From the NCBI GenBank assembly GCA_028829895.1, contig CM054179.1, positions 103,140,875 through 103,204,874 on the forward strand: a DNA stretch of 64,000 nucleotides, written 5' to 3'. Shown here piece after piece: positions 12,145 to 24,049 of this stretch; position 1 is the first letter of the stretch, and each line of letters opens with the position of its first letter. A model generated the notes under the pieces. The model saw only the letters and a program-made list of their open reading frames with translations. It was not told the DNA's origin and did no database searches. Origin of the DNA: Sinotaia quadrata (taxonomy: Eukaryota; Mollusca; Gastropoda; Architaenioglossa; Viviparidae). The translations under genes and the position numbers were made by a program.

Positions 12145-12768
12145 CCTAATGAGCACAGAAACTATATCTGTCTTCAAACAGTCTGAAACCGTTTGCCTGA
12201 ACAGGCATTTTGGAATGGCGACTTGTTCGCTGCTTCCTACAGTTGAACAGACTTTGGCTTGAAGATGAAAGTTTTATTTTCACATTTTGTCTTCCTGATG
12301 CCATCTGTAATATGACTGGTTTTCTTGCTGTTTTCTTCCTGACTTATGTTTCGTTCACCATCAGAGTTGACCTAATCTACTCACTAGTTCTGTTTATCCA
12401 TGTGCCCAACAAAACAGGTTGGCGTCCAGAAGAGTTACTAAAGCAGAGTAACTTTATTTTTACCGATTTGAAACTGAAAGCAGCGTTAAAACGTACAACA
12501 AGAAACCAAAATCTTTTACAAGAATAATTAAAATGGGGGTCTTTAGGGCAACCGATGTATTTGAAAGAAGGGGGAGGGATATCTTGAGGAACTGGGGGTG
12601 AGGTGAGACTTTTGTGCGAATGTATGAACGTGTCTGTGTGTTTGCGAGTATGTTACTTGTGCAAGCTAAAGAAAAACAACACTGCAATAACGACACCACC
12701 TCTCTGACTGCTGCCGATCAACGCCAAAGCAGAACTTAGCATTCCGTCTCAACAACTTTTGTGTGATG
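12143..12768. other. Unique DNA with one weak open frame
   Basis: A 105-codon open stretch runs 12210-12527 on + but its first codon is TTG. It has a hydrophobic middle (FLAVFFLTYVSFTI) and no recognised family. I would not call it a gene. The rest is unremarkable. Confidence 0.45.
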
Positions 12769-12799
12769 TGGTGGTGGTGGTGGTGGTGGTGGTGGTGGT

Positions 12800-12860
<61 letters not shown>
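12769..12860. repeat. (GGT)n(GT)n compound microsatellite
   Basis: About 11 GGT units pass directly into about 30 GT units. Confidence 0.98.
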
Positions 12861-12862
<2 letters not shown>

Positions 12863-12989
12863 CTAGTTTGCGTCTTTTGGATAAATGACATGCTGAAGAT
12901 GGCTAGACAAGAAAGAAACCTTGAAACTACAATTAACTTGTTTCTGTTATTCATCGAACTGCATGTTCCGGGTAAATCTGTCCCTACGC

Positions 12990-13265
12990 GAAAGTCATGA
13001 TTTTGCTGACTGGACGTTTTAAACAACTGTCACTGCAGGGTCTGTGCCAAGGTCAGGATATTACTGATTGGACGCGGAACAACGAACGTGTCACTGCAGG
13101 GTTTACATCAAATAAGAATGTTACTGATGACGTGACACAACAAACCTAGTACTGCAGGATCTAAGTCAAAGTCATCATGTCACTGACTGGTCGTGACACA
13201 AGAAACCAAGTACTGCAGGATCTACGCCAAAGTCATCTTGTCACTGACTGGACGTGACACAACAA
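12990..13265. repeat. ~60-bp minisatellite, ~4.5 copies
   Basis: ctgactggacg (or a close variant) recurs near 13006, 13063, 13123, 13183 and 13243, each followed by a cactgcagg or tactgcagg word. Similarity is highest between the last two copies. Confidence 0.9.
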
Positions 13266-14189
13266 AAACCTCTCTTAAGAAGGAAATGAGGAGCACTTAT
13301 TGCCTGCTTTCAGCTCTGACAGTAGGTTTATATTTTAGGTCAAGAACTAAGAAAGAGAACCAAAACGGAAGTGATCTTCACATGACCTATTCTGACAGTG
13401 ATTATGGAGGTTTTCTTCATTTATAATTATTGGCGTGGGGTTTTTTTTGTCCAAAGATGTGTGTGTATATATGTGTGATTGGGTGTGTGTTTATGTATGC
13501 ATGCAATCTCACTTGTCATTATTGCACTGCTTACAACAGGTTCAAAGAAAGATAACTCTGACGCAGAGACAAGGACAGTAAGAGACAAAGGACAGGCTGT
13601 CGTTCTATATCGAAAAAGAAAATAGTATTTAGCATTTTAAAAAATAATACATTTGTTAGGCTGTCGTACATTTTATTTTAAAGATCTACACACATTGTTA
13701 ACAGCAGACATTTCACAAACTCACACGCATACTTACTGACTGTCGAAAATCGAAATTCAAATTATAATGCAAAGTGATGTTTAAAACTGATCAAGAAAAA
13801 TAAAAATAAACTCTAGTTAATAATAAGAAAAAAAGAGAGAAGGATAAAAATCCCCATTAAATCGAAAAAAACCTGTAACTATTGATTAAGTGCGATGCAA
13901 AGTACAAATATGATAAGTATGCCGATGACACAGTGACCCAGTTCAATAAGGACGCTAAAGGCAAATGAACCATTTCAAAAACCCTAGTTCTCCAATCACA
14001 ATAATGAAGGTGAATAATCGTCTCACTTATGTCCAGGAAAAATGGCGTGGAGACAAGTTAAAAAGTGCCAGAGAAGGGAAGAGAATAAAGATGTTATAAG
14101 AACAATGTAAAGGCGGAGACCTGGAGAAATTGAGTTATGAGAAGTAGGAAGGGTGGAGACAAAAAAAGTGGTTTGTGGTAGAGAGAAAA
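13266..14189. other. Unique DNA
   Basis: T-tract at 13441-13448 followed by gtgtgtatat words. Otherwise AT-rich without a supportable gene. Confidence 0.5.
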
Positions 14190-14221
14190 TAATAAGGCTG
14201 GACAAATACAAAGATGCAATG

Positions 14222-14570
14222 AGGTAAACAGAAGGTACTGAGACAAAGGAATTAGGCGGTAAATAGAGGAGACTGAGACATGAGACAAACAAAGGAATTA
14301 GGCGGTAAATAGAAGAGATAGAGACAAGAGACAAAGGAATTAGGCGGTTAACAGAAGAGATAGAGACAAGAGACAAAGGAATTAGGCGGTAAATAGAAGA
14401 GACTGAGACAAGAGACGAATTAGGCGGTAAACATTAGAGACTGAGACATGAGACAAACTAAGAAATTGGGCGGGAAATAGAAAAGACTGAGACAAGAAGC
14501 AAATAAAAAAATTACGCGGTAAATAGTTGGGATTAATAAAAGAATCAAACAAAGGAATTAGGCGATAGAG
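14222..14570. repeat. ~42-bp minisatellite, ~8 copies, length-variable
   Basis: aaaggaattaggcggtaaat is followed by agaagagactgagacaag. Units vary between about 38 and 46 bp by gain or loss of an acaaac segment. Decayed copies continue to about 14620. Confidence 0.9.
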
Positions 14571-14893
14571 AGAAAAAAAATGAAGAAAAACAGAGGCAAA
14601 GATACTGGGAGGTTAAAAGAAGACGTAACGATAACTAGAATTTAAAAATATTAGCAGATACAGAAAAATAATATGGGACAATGTTAAGATTGGGCTTGCC
14701 ATTGTCATACATTGAAATAACTGGGGCTAGTATTTATAAATGCAAACGTGAAATGAAAGATATTAAAATGCAAATATATATAAGCTCTTTCAATTCAAGA
14801 ATAAGTAAAAGAAAATTAATTATTTATTTGAAAAAAAAAATTCAATCATGCCAGATACACAATCTCTCTTCTTTCTCACGCACGCACGTAAAA

Positions 14894-15050
14894 TACACAC
14901 ATATATAAACACACACATACACACATATATAAACACACACATACACACATATATAAACACACACATACACACATATATAAACACACACATACACACATAC
15001 ATAAACACACACATACACACATATATAAACACACACATACACACAAAATA
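14894..15050. repeat. 24-bp cryptic CA/TA repeat, ~6.5 copies
   Basis: acacacatacacacatatat plus aaac. One copy has acataca in place of atatata. It is a higher-order repeat built from a decayed CA microsatellite. Confidence 0.95.
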
Positions 15051-16018
15051 CATGCTGACCTTCAAACATTAAAATATGAAATGTCTACGTCCTCACTGCG
15101 CGTGGCAGTCAGTGAACTGTGACTAACTCATTAAACTGACCACGGTGCACTCAACCGATGAAATACTCGTCCCGACCCCTCTCCACCTAGATGGCAGTCA
15201 ACTTATCAGGACAGTGATCTCCCTTCTGAAGAAACCACCAGGTAGTTACAAATAGTAAAATGATAATCTTGCCCTCTAACATGCAAACAAAGTGTGACTA
15301 GCTTACATACAGGCAATGTCAAGCCGCAGTCTAAAGTCGCCACCAAGGTGCTTGGGTTTTGAATTCTTGTTTACATTTGATGCAGTCATTAAAACTTGAT
15401 TTCAAGAAAGGCGTGGGCTTGGGACAGCTATCTCACAGTGAGACGCTTTCGGATAAACAAGAGAAATAAACAGTTCTCTCGTGAGGGTGTGGCAGAACGC
15501 TAACCCTAAGGCACACCGAAGGTCTTTGAAAGAGTTGCAAGATGATTTTCCGATAAGTGCGGGGTTGTAGCTTCCAACACCCTTTCGTTTTGTTTTCATC
15601 TGAAATACCTTCTCTCAATTCAAAGCTCTTTCCACACGCGTCAAGTGCATTGTCTTAAAGTGATGTCGTGTTGGAGTATGGTTAAAGCTATTCTGCACCT
15701 ACTAACCCTTTGGACTTGCTGTTTCACACGTGTGTGGCTGACAATCTGATGGGAAAGTTATCCTATTAATTGAGAGATAAAGTTTTCATCATAGATTGCT
15801 GTCGTTTGTTTTATGATACTTTAAATGAGCAGGTATGTGCTTCACATTTCTTTCTGGAGGGGGTGGGGTGAGGTTGCCAGTTTCATCTTTTCTGTTTTAT
15901 CTTCAAATGGACAAATCTTCGCTTTAAAATATTTTAAAATTGTGATATTTTACAGCTCACTAAGGATGCCTTCTTATAAGCTTGAACCACACAGACAAGC
16001 TGTCTGTGAATACAGTAT
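15051..16018. other. Non-repetitive, GC-richer island
   Basis: One of the few ~1-kb stretches without tandem structure in the left half. Besides the candidate exon fragment it holds a perfect decamer palindrome, CACACGTGTG, with a central E-box (15725-15734). Minus-strand frames at 15402-15618 have no recognised domain. Confidence 0.5.
15127..15255 (+). CDS. Candidate coding exon fragment (unrecognised)
   Basis: Between a TAA at 15124-15126 and a TAG at 15253-15255 one plus-strand frame is open for 42 codons and reads with a protein-like composition (segments PTPLHLDGSQ and IRTVISLLKKPPG). A good polypyrimidine/acceptor sequence (cccctctccacctag, ending at 15190) and a donor-like ccag|gtagtt (gt at 15241) would delimit a 50-bp exon with this frame open throughout. 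The surroundings (15052-16018) form a non-repetitive island with higher GC than its neighbours. I do not recognise the family. The reverse strand also shows an acceptor-like tttcttcag, so strand is uncertain, and an open stretch of this length can arise by chance. Confidence 0.15.
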   Translation, partial: LIKLTTVHSTDEILVPTPLHLDGSQLIRTVISLLKKPPGSYK

Positions 16019-16494
16019 TTTGTGTGTAGATACGAATGCCAACCATGTGTAGATACGAATGCCAACCATGTGTAGATACGAATGCCAACCGTGTGTAGAT
16101 AAGAGTGCTAACCATGTATAGATACGAATGCTAACCATATGTAGTAGATACGAATGCCAACCGTGTTTAGATACAAATGCCAAACATGTTTAGATACGAA
16201 TGCCAACCCTGTGTAGATACAAATGCCAACCGTGTGTAGATACAAATGCCAAACGTGTAGATACGAAAGCCAACCGTGTGTAGATAAAATACCAAACGTG
16301 TGTAAACAAGAATGTCAACCGTGTGTGGTAGATACGAATGCCAAACGTATATGAATACGAATGCCAACCGTGTAAATAGATAGGAATGCCAAAAGCATGT
16401 AAATAAGAATGCCAATCGTATGTAGATATGAATGCCAACCGTGTGTAGATATGAATGCCAACCGTGTGTAGATAAGAATACCAACTATGCGTAT
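16019..16494. repeat. 23-24-bp minisatellite, ~20 copies
   Basis: gtgtgtagatacgaatgcca is the core. Copies vary at tagata/tagtagata and aatgcc/agtgct and show single-base length changes. Several long minus-strand frames are repeat artefacts. Confidence 0.94.
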
Positions 16495-16554
16495 ACTTGA
16501 AATGCAGAAAGACACACATGCATTGAACATGCTGAAACGGTTTGTCTGTTGATG

Positions 16555-16905
16555 GGAATTCAAAACCATATAAACTGGGCGTGAATTCAAAACCAGGTAA
16601 ACTGGACGTGAATTCAAAACCATGTAAACTGGGCGTGAATTCAAAACCATGTAAACTGGGCGTGAATTCATAACACACGTAAACTGGGCGTGAATTCATA
16701 ACACACGTAAACTGGGCGTGAATTCATAACACACGTAAACTGGGCGTGAATTCAAAACACACGTAAACTGGGCGTGAATTCATAACACACGTAAACTGGG
16801 CGTGAATTCATAACACACGTAACCTGGGCGTATGTAGCATTCTTTGTTTGTAGGGAATTCATAACATACATAAGCTGGACGTTTTGCGTAGAATTCAAAA
16901 CACAT
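16555..16905. repeat. 28-bp minisatellite with an EcoRI site per unit, ~12 copies
   Basis: actgggcgtgaattcataac is followed by acacgtaa. The left third has the subtype aattcaaaaccatgtaa. The right end decays into taagctggacgttttgcg. Confidence 0.95.
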
Positions 16906-17109
16906 TTTTTTAACCTAAGCGTGCTAATAGCGCTTGGTGTAGTTTCTCTTTTCGAATGGAATAAAATCACAGAAAGGATTACACAATACTGTCAATTAGC
17001 ATTAATTGGAGAATAAAAGTCTGAACATACGTAATGTTATTGTAGTAGAAGAAATAGAAATAAAAATCATATCACATTACTGGAATTGTAGCCTTTTGAA
17101 AGCTGAATA

Positions 17110-17382
17110 AATAACCAAAATGCATGTATTTGAAGAAAACTATATTTGTATACTAATTAGCATGTGTATGAAGAAAACTAGACATGTATACAAATTAACA
17201 TGTGTCTGAAGAAAACTTAATCGTGTATGCAATTAACACGTATTTAATGGAAGGTAGACGTGTGACGTTAGAATTGTGTATGAAGAAAACTAGACGTGTA
17301 TACTAATTAGCATGATGTGAAGAAAACTAGATATCTATGAAATTAACACATGTTTAAAGGAAAGTAGATGTGTGAAGTTGGC
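17110..17382. repeat. ~38-bp degenerate minisatellite, ~7 copies
   Basis: gaagaaaactagacgtgtat and actaattagcatgtgtatg recur with substitutions and length changes. Confidence 0.85.
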
Positions 17383-17398
17383 GTGTGAGTGAGAAAAA

Positions 17399-17406
17399 CT
17401 CTCTCT

Positions 17407-17502
<96 letters not shown>
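17399..17502. repeat. (CT)n(AT)n compound microsatellite
   Basis: About 35 CT units pass directly into about 17 AT units, then into atgac. The same order, again followed by atgac, occurs at 39731-39808. Confidence 0.98.
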
Positions 17503-17504
<2 letters not shown>

Positions 17505-17880
17505 CAGTTAGCATGTGTACACAAAGACTGACTAATATGACAGTTAGCATGTTTACACAAAGACTGGACATATATGACAGCTTGTGTACACAAAGACTGG
17601 ACATATATGACAGTTAGCTTGTGTACACAAAGACTGGGCATATATGACAGTTAGCATGTGTACACAAAGACTGGACATATATGACAGTTTGCATGTGTAC
17701 ACAAAGACTGGACATATATGACAGTTAGCATGTGTACACAGACTGAACATATATGACAGGTAGCTTATGTACACAAAGACTGGACATATATGACAGTTAG
17801 CATGTGTACACAAAGACTGGACATATATGACAGTTAGCATGTGTACACAAAGACTGGACATATATGACAGTTAGCAAGTG
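17502..17880. repeat. 37-bp minisatellite, ~10 copies
   Basis: atgacagttagcatgtgtac is followed by acaaagactggacatat. One unit lacks the ttagcat segment and another lacks aaaga. The array begins exactly at the end of the AT tract. Confidence 0.96.
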
Positions 17881-18451
17881 AAGATAAAGGGGAATAAAAA
17901 ACCACACGTCTACTCAGGTTTCACCGTAACAGAAATATAACTGTACGGAGATGCCAAATGATGCTGTCGGCTATTTTAAAATTATAATTAATTTCACTTT
18001 CTTCGCACTTTTTCTTTCTCTGCTTTTATGAATGCTCTCTTATATATATTTATTTTTGCTGAGTGAGTGGCACCTAATTCCTAAATTCCTATGTTAGAAA
18101 GTACGGAAGTGTTAGTCAGTGATGAATGCTAACATGGTGTAGTAAAAGGCGCGCCAGTTTCTGTAAGCGTTTTGCTGGACATACATTTTTAACAACTGGT
18201 TAGATTACGTGTATGTACATTTGTGCACTCAGACCACTACGAGACTGTACTTGACGTGGCAGACATAAGCACGTTGGGAGTTAGTCGCCAGCTCTCAGTA
18301 AGGAACTCAATGTGCACAAACGCACTTGAAATCACTCTTCTCTTCCTCTGTCTTTCTTTCTGTATTCTTTGCTTTCTGCCTATTCATTCTCGCTGTCCTA
18401 TTCCAACTTCTTACCATTTCTACGCCTCTACTAATTTCTCTCTCTCTGTCC
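17881..18451. other. Unique DNA
   Basis: AT-rich on the left, mixed composition around 18200-18330. No supportable gene. Confidence 0.5.
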
Positions 18452-18594
18452 TCACTTTTTTTCACTCCATCATGTCCTCACTTTTTTTCACTCCATCATG
18501 TCCACTTTCTTTCACTCCATCATGTCTTCATTTTCTTTCACTCCATCATGTCTTCACTTTCTTTCACTCCATCATGTCCTCACTTCTCTGTCTT

Positions 18595-18596
<2 letters not shown>
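18452..18596. repeat. ~27-bp pyrimidine-rich minisatellite, 5 copies
   Basis: tttcactccatcatgtcctc recurs with T-tract length changes and runs into a CT microsatellite. Confidence 0.92.

Positions 18597-18664
<68 letters not shown>
18597..18664. repeat. (CT)n microsatellite
   Basis: About 33 uninterrupted TC units. Leucine/serine-rich frames over it are artefacts. Confidence 0.98.
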
Positions 18665-18666
<2 letters not shown>

Positions 18667-19499
18667 CCTGTTTTCAATATTATTCTACTTGTGTTTAATA
18701 GCTCCTTGCATTTATTTCATATAGTGAATATCAAGACCTGCATGTGTGTGTGTGTGTGTGCGTGTGTAGCAGTAGGAGTAACATAGATATATTATTACTA
18801 AAGTCACGTATTCATGCCTTTAATGACAGAACTAAAAAGCTAATTTAATTAGATTGACAAAAAGGAAAACTTTTTTTTTAATTGGAAGAAAGTAAAGAAG
18901 ATGAAAGAAAAAGGTGTTGGTCTCTTTCTTACCTGTACAGATGTGCGAATTGATGACTTCCTAAAAACAAGAAAGAAAGAAAAAAGAAAACAAACAACAA
19001 AACATTAATTCAATATTCCTCATCATGTGGAATACAAAAAAGACAGAAGAGAATGAAGAAATAATTTAACTTCTTTTAAATACATTCGAATTTCAATCTG
19101 ACTCAGGAAGCATGGCAGTTTGTCTATATGTTTGCGTATCAGTAAAGATTCTGATTGAGGATAACGCTTATTATTTATCATTGTCTGCGAAATCAAACTA
19201 ATACTGACATCGAAAGTTAATCAAGATGTATCGTCAATCAATCAGTGAATTAATAAGCAACTCACTTACTGCAAATTATTTCACTAAGCACATGTCTTAA
19301 TAAGTATTATCAAAGGCCCGTAACTATTGAGAATTGGTGAAAAAAAACTTTATCACAAACAATACAGCACGTTACTTTAGGCGCATAGTTTGCTTTAAGA
19401 GAATTTAAAATTAAGAGAATTAAAAAGTTATCATATAGTTAATAATTTCAGATTATGAGAAAGCATAAAAAGGCAAAGGCGATTTTGTTTTGAACAGAT
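18665..19499. other. AT-rich unique DNA
   Basis: Contains a short GT run at about 18741-18760. Poly-A and poly-T tracts are frequent. No gene seen. Confidence 0.55.
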
Positions 19500-19960
19500 T
19501 TTAATTACTGAGTAAAATTAGAATTCCTTACTTGAATGGTACAAGAATTACTTTATTAAATATTTCAATAATTCCTTTATTGAATGAGATTTAAAATTTC
19601 TTACATAAAACCAAATATCTTTCCTCAAGTGAACAAAAAAAAAAAAACCCCACAAAAATAACACACAACTGGAATTCATTTTCATAATAAGATTATTTTT
19701 TTTGTTGAATAAGACTAGAATTCCTTTATGGTACAAAACTAGAATTCATTTCTTGAATAAGAGTAGAATTTTTTTCCTGGAAAAGATTAAAAATTCTTTC
19801 TTGAATAAGATTAGAATATTTTGAATGAATAATACTATAATTCATTCCTTGAATGGCCTAGAGTTCATTTATTGAACAATACTAGAATTAATTTCTTGAA
19901 TAAAACTAGAATTCCTTCCTTACAGGAAGGCTTACAGTTCTTGCTTGAATAATACTAAAG
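19500..19960. repeat. ~25-bp degenerate minisatellite
   Basis: cttgaataagactagaattc and variants (aatactagaattcattt, aataagattagaat) recur about every 25 bp. This is an old, heavily diverged array. Confidence 0.8.
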
Positions 19961-20109
19961 GTGTGCTTATGTGGACACTAAAATATTATCGCTTCTGACG
20001 TGAGACAACTTTCTTTTCTTTCCTGGTTTTTTTCTTTTCTGACAGTAGACAAGAATGCATTATTAAGTTGAAAGGTTTCCGTTTGAAAAGCCAGAAAGCT
20101 TAATTACGA

Positions 20110-20720
20110 AATGCTGACAAAAAGACGCCGGAGCATTAGTCTATGGTTCCCGTGTGACGCAGAGCTGACAAGAGACTCGGGCCAGCACACGTGTGTTGCA
20201 CTGAGTCAGCGCTAAAACCTTAGACTGTGTGCACACAGTACGCACACTGCCCAAAGTCTACGATGCCATCTCGGTGCCGTCCAACACCGTGCAGGAAGCA
20301 GTCGACCGAGGTTTTGCACATGTCACGTAGTGCTCAAGGGATAACAAATCAGACACTATATCCAGACACAAAGTCGACGTTCGGGAACCGAATAATTATC
20401 ATGCTGAGACCCTAGTGAACAGTAAACAGTGACTCACGTGACCAAGTTCACACCGACGCACACATACAGATTCCGGTACAACGCCACAATCAATCACTGT
20501 GCACGCCTAATAACCTGATAATAAAAAGGAAGAAAGCCTACGTTCAAATACCGATCACTGATGTAGAAGACGGCGCGGGTACTGCAGCCGGTACACGCCG
20601 CGCCAACGAGTCAATGATCGCCGCCATTTTCGACCTTGACGGAAGAAGAATGCCTTGTCGCAAACACTTGAAACGAGGCTTTCAAGCATCCGGAGCATGC
20701 GCACGACTTGCATAATTTAA
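20110..20720. promoter_or_regulatory. Candidate CpG-containing promoter island
   Basis: Locally rich in CpG compared with its surroundings. Seen directly: decamer palindrome CACACGTGTG (20186-20195), USF/TFEB-type E-box TCACGTGA (20434-20441), YY1-type CGCCGCCATTTT (20619-20630), NRF1-like GCATGCGCAC (20695-20704), and an imperfect palindrome with GGCGCGG and CCGCGCC arms at 20572-20604. Such clusters are typical of TATA-less metazoan promoters. Direction and target gene cannot be told, and no start site is proven. Confidence 0.4.
20111..20215 (+). CDS. Short ATG-started ORF, 34 codons (low confidence)
   Basis: It begins ATG and ends TAA at 20213-20215. The peptide starts MLTKRRRSISLWFPCDAEL and contains an E-box-bearing stretch (cacacgtgtg). 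It lies in a GC-richer island 5' of promoter-like motifs. No family is recognised and it may be chance. Confidence 0.1.
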   Translation: MLTKRRRSISLWFPCDAELTRDSGQHTCVALSQR

Positions 20721-20939
20721 ATATACGGTTAGAAAGACGAAATATCACTAAAGCTGTAAATGAATTTTTTTTTTTCAAAGCCAAAATTATTTTGAGAATA
20801 ATTCTTGAGCTCAGCTAATATAATACTAAGAGCAAATCGCAACATAATTTAAATAGACATTTACTGCAAACAACTTACAAGAACGCTTTAGCCATTAGGG
20901 AGGTGAAAATAACTACGTCGTCTAGGCTACACTAGAGGA

Positions 20940-21545
20940 CTTTACACTATGACACATTCCACTATACTCACACACAATAGTAGATCTACATTGCATTATA
21001 TGACTTTGCACTATGACACATTCCCTCACACAAAATACTAGACCTACACTGCATTAGATGACTTTAAACTATGGCACACTCCACTGTACTCACCCACAAT
21101 AATCCTACTAGACATACACTTCACTAGATGACTTTATGACACAACACGCATTACAAGACCTACACTATACTTGCTGACTTTACACTATGACTCATTATAC
21201 ATTGCTTCAATACTGGACACTAGATGACTTTACGATGCATCACACACAATACTTGACCTCACTGTACTTGACGACTGACACTATGACAAATTACACGTAA
21301 TACAACATATACACTACACTTGATGACTTTACTCATGGCACATCATAAGTAATACTAAATCTACTCTGCACCTTTATTCTATGACACATCATAGGTAATA
21401 CTAAATCTACTCTGTACTTTATTCTATGACACATCAAACACAATACTAGACCTAACTACTATGAATTGCTTAACATTATGACAGTCAACAGTAATCACAC
21501 GCAGTACTAAACATATACTGCAATAGTCTGCTTTAACCTTTAAAA
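20940..21545. repeat. ~60-bp old degenerate minisatellite, ~9 copies
   Basis: gactttacactatgacacat and acacaatactagacctacac recur with much substitution and length change across 600 bp. Confidence 0.82.
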
Positions 21546-21569
21546 AACTCTACTCACACACAACAGACC

Positions 21570-21755
21570 TACTAGACATCACTATAGTAGAAATCACTAT
21601 ACTAGACATCACTATAGTAGAAATCACTATACTAGACATCACTATAGTAGACATCACTATAGTAGAAATCACTATACTAGACATCACTATAGTAGACATC
21701 ACTATACTAGACATCACTATAGTAGAAATCACTATACTAGACATCACTATACTAC
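21570..21755. repeat. 15-bp minisatellite, ~12 copies
   Basis: Units of the form agacatcactatagt and agaaatcactatact alternate irregularly, giving 30-bp superunits. It seems to be a nested amplification at the end of the preceding ~60-bp array, which shares ctagac and acacaa words. Confidence 0.94.
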
Positions 21756-22789
21756 ACAACTTTAAAGTATGACATAATCGACTTCACTCACACAATACTA
21801 GAGGTCAGTAATGTTACAATGGACTGTACTTAACACAAAATAATAGACACCACAGAATTTAATGTACTCGACGTATTGCATAGTTAAGCAAATACCCATA
21901 CAATAAACGTAGGCCTGCAATACAATGCAGTGTCCCATAATATAATAAATATTCAAAGCAGTTTACACAATAGGCCTGAACTACTATACCGCATCATACT
22001 GTATAATACATTGTACGGACAATCTATCTATAAATATTGAAAGAAATAGTTACATCATCCTGATTGAAATATTATATGCATCGATTATATGTACATTTTG
22101 TTGTAATGAAGTCCACACAGTCCAACACACACACACACACACACGCACACACGCGCGCACGCTGTAAGTATAAAGCGCTTAACGATTCTTTTCATAAAGA
22201 TTACAAGAAACTTACAAAAATTTTCTTACATATAAAGTGACATTGCGAAAATAAAGAAAAAAAAATCCATGGAATGTCTGAACTTTTGCCGAAACAGATC
22301 GGCGATTCTAAGCACGCTAAAGCGGGGATAACTCTTTCGACGTGTCTTAGGTAATTATCCATGCAAATCCTGCCTATTATCTTAGATATCAACAACTCAA
22401 ACGAAGCCCTCCCACCAACCACCACCACTACAGTTTGCTTTCCACAGCCAAGCTGGAGCGGCAAATGAAATGCGCTTAAAACCATGAAAATTGAAGGGAG
22501 TGGGCACGTTACGAGAGCTGGCATGCATTGCTTCAATCTTTTAATTGGTTGTTCTAGATTCTTCTCCTTTTCATACAAAGTTTGCCATTTTGAATGTTTT
22601 CATTCTCGTCTGTAGTTCTCTAGTTTTACACTTAGTTCTGAGTTATCGGGTGGTTTCAAATATCATAAATATGTTCCAAAGATTGATTTATCTAAGTCTA
22701 TTTGCGTTCTACACGTCACTGTGCCAGACTGGTACAATTATTAACCACACGTATTAAAAAAATATTACACCAAAATATGCTACATTTAT
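21756..22789. other. Unique DNA with CA tract
   Basis: Contains decayed copies of the upstream array to about 22000 and a CA/CG run at about 22121-22160. A minus-strand open stretch (22201-22578) begins with TTG and has no recognised domain. Confidence 0.5.
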
Positions 22790-23639
22790 GGGCCTTTTTA
22801 CTGCATAAACTAGACACTAAGAGCAACAGTTCACAAGATTAATCTGCCTTTGATTTCATAAACTATATTCTAAGAGAAACAGTTTGCAACAAAGGCGGAT
22901 AAACGAGGCTCTAATTAGTCTAATAGCAACCGTCTGCATATTACTCTGCCGTACTACATTAACTAGACGCTAACAGCAACAGTGTACAACATTAATCTCC
23001 CTTGTACTAGATAAGCGAGACTCTAAAAGTAACAGTTTACAACATTAATCTGACATGTACTAGATAAGCGAGACTCTAAAAGTAACAGTTTACAACATTA
23101 ATATCCCTTGTACTAGATAAATGAGACTCTAAAGTTAACAGTTTACAACATTAATCTGCCCTCTGTTAGATAAATGAGACTCTAAAATTAACAGTTTACA
23201 ACATTAATATTCCTTATACTAGATAAATGAGACTCTAAAATTAAAAGTTTACAACATTACTATCCCTTGTACTAGATAAATGAGACTCTAAAATTAACAG
23301 TTTACAACATTAATCTGCCCTCTACTAGATAAATGAGACTCTAAAATTAACAGTTTACAACATTAATCTGACATCTACTAGATAAATGAGACTCTAAGAT
23401 TAACAGTTTACAACATTAATCTGACATGTACTAGATAAATGAGACTCTAAAATTAACAGTTTACAACATTAATCTGACGTACTAGATAAATGAGACTCTA
23501 AGATTAACAGTTTACAACATTAATCTGACATGTACTAAATGCACTAGACTCTAGGAGCAACATTTTGTAAGATTAGTCTACCTTGTTCTACAAAAGCAAG
23601 ACACTAAGAGCAACAGTTTGAATAATCTTCATTTTACTA
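22790..23639. repeat. 53-bp minisatellite, ~16 copies
   Basis: Core ctagataaatgagactctaa, then aattaacagtttacaacat. The centre (about 23005-23540) is well conserved. Both ends decay into forms with aagagcaacagtttgcaa that grade into the next array. Confidence 0.94.
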
Positions 23640-23965
23640 CAAAACTAAAACACAAAGAGCAACAATATGCAAGATTATCCTCCATATACTGCAAAAACAA
23701 GACGCTAAGAGCAACAATATGCAAGATTATCCTCCATTTACTGCAAAAACAAGACGCTAAGAGCAACAATATGCAAGATTATCCTCCATTTACTGCAAAA
23801 ACAAGACGCTAAGAGCAACAATATGCAAGATTATCCTCCATTTACTGCAAAAACAAGACGCTAAGAGCAACAATATGCAAGATTATCCTCCATATACTGC
23901 AAAAACAAGACGCTAAGAGCAACACTTTGCAAGATTAATTCTCCATTTACTGCAAAAACACGACA
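23640..23965. repeat. 52-bp minisatellite, ~6 copies
   Basis: gagcaacaatatgcaagatt is followed by atcctccatttactgcaaaa and acaagacgctaa (unit starts 23657, 23709). Alignable to the preceding 53-bp unit, so this is a daughter array. Confidence 0.95.
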
Positions 23966-24049
23966 CTAAAATGAACAATTTGCAAGGTACAAACATTAAA
24001 TGGAAAGGACAGTTTATTACACTGATATACATGTTATAGTAATTTTTTT

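Noticed and set aside
12210..12527. A 105-codon plus-strand frame with a hydrophobic core
   Set aside because: It begins with TTG, not ATG, has no recognised family and no splice support.
16167..16699. Minus-strand frames of 105-169 residues rich in HSYLHT
   Set aside because: Product of the 23-24-bp and 28-bp arrays; overlapping frames read the same words in rotation.
22201..22578. A 125-codon minus-strand frame
   Set aside because: First codon is TTG, composition is unremarkable and no domain is recognised.
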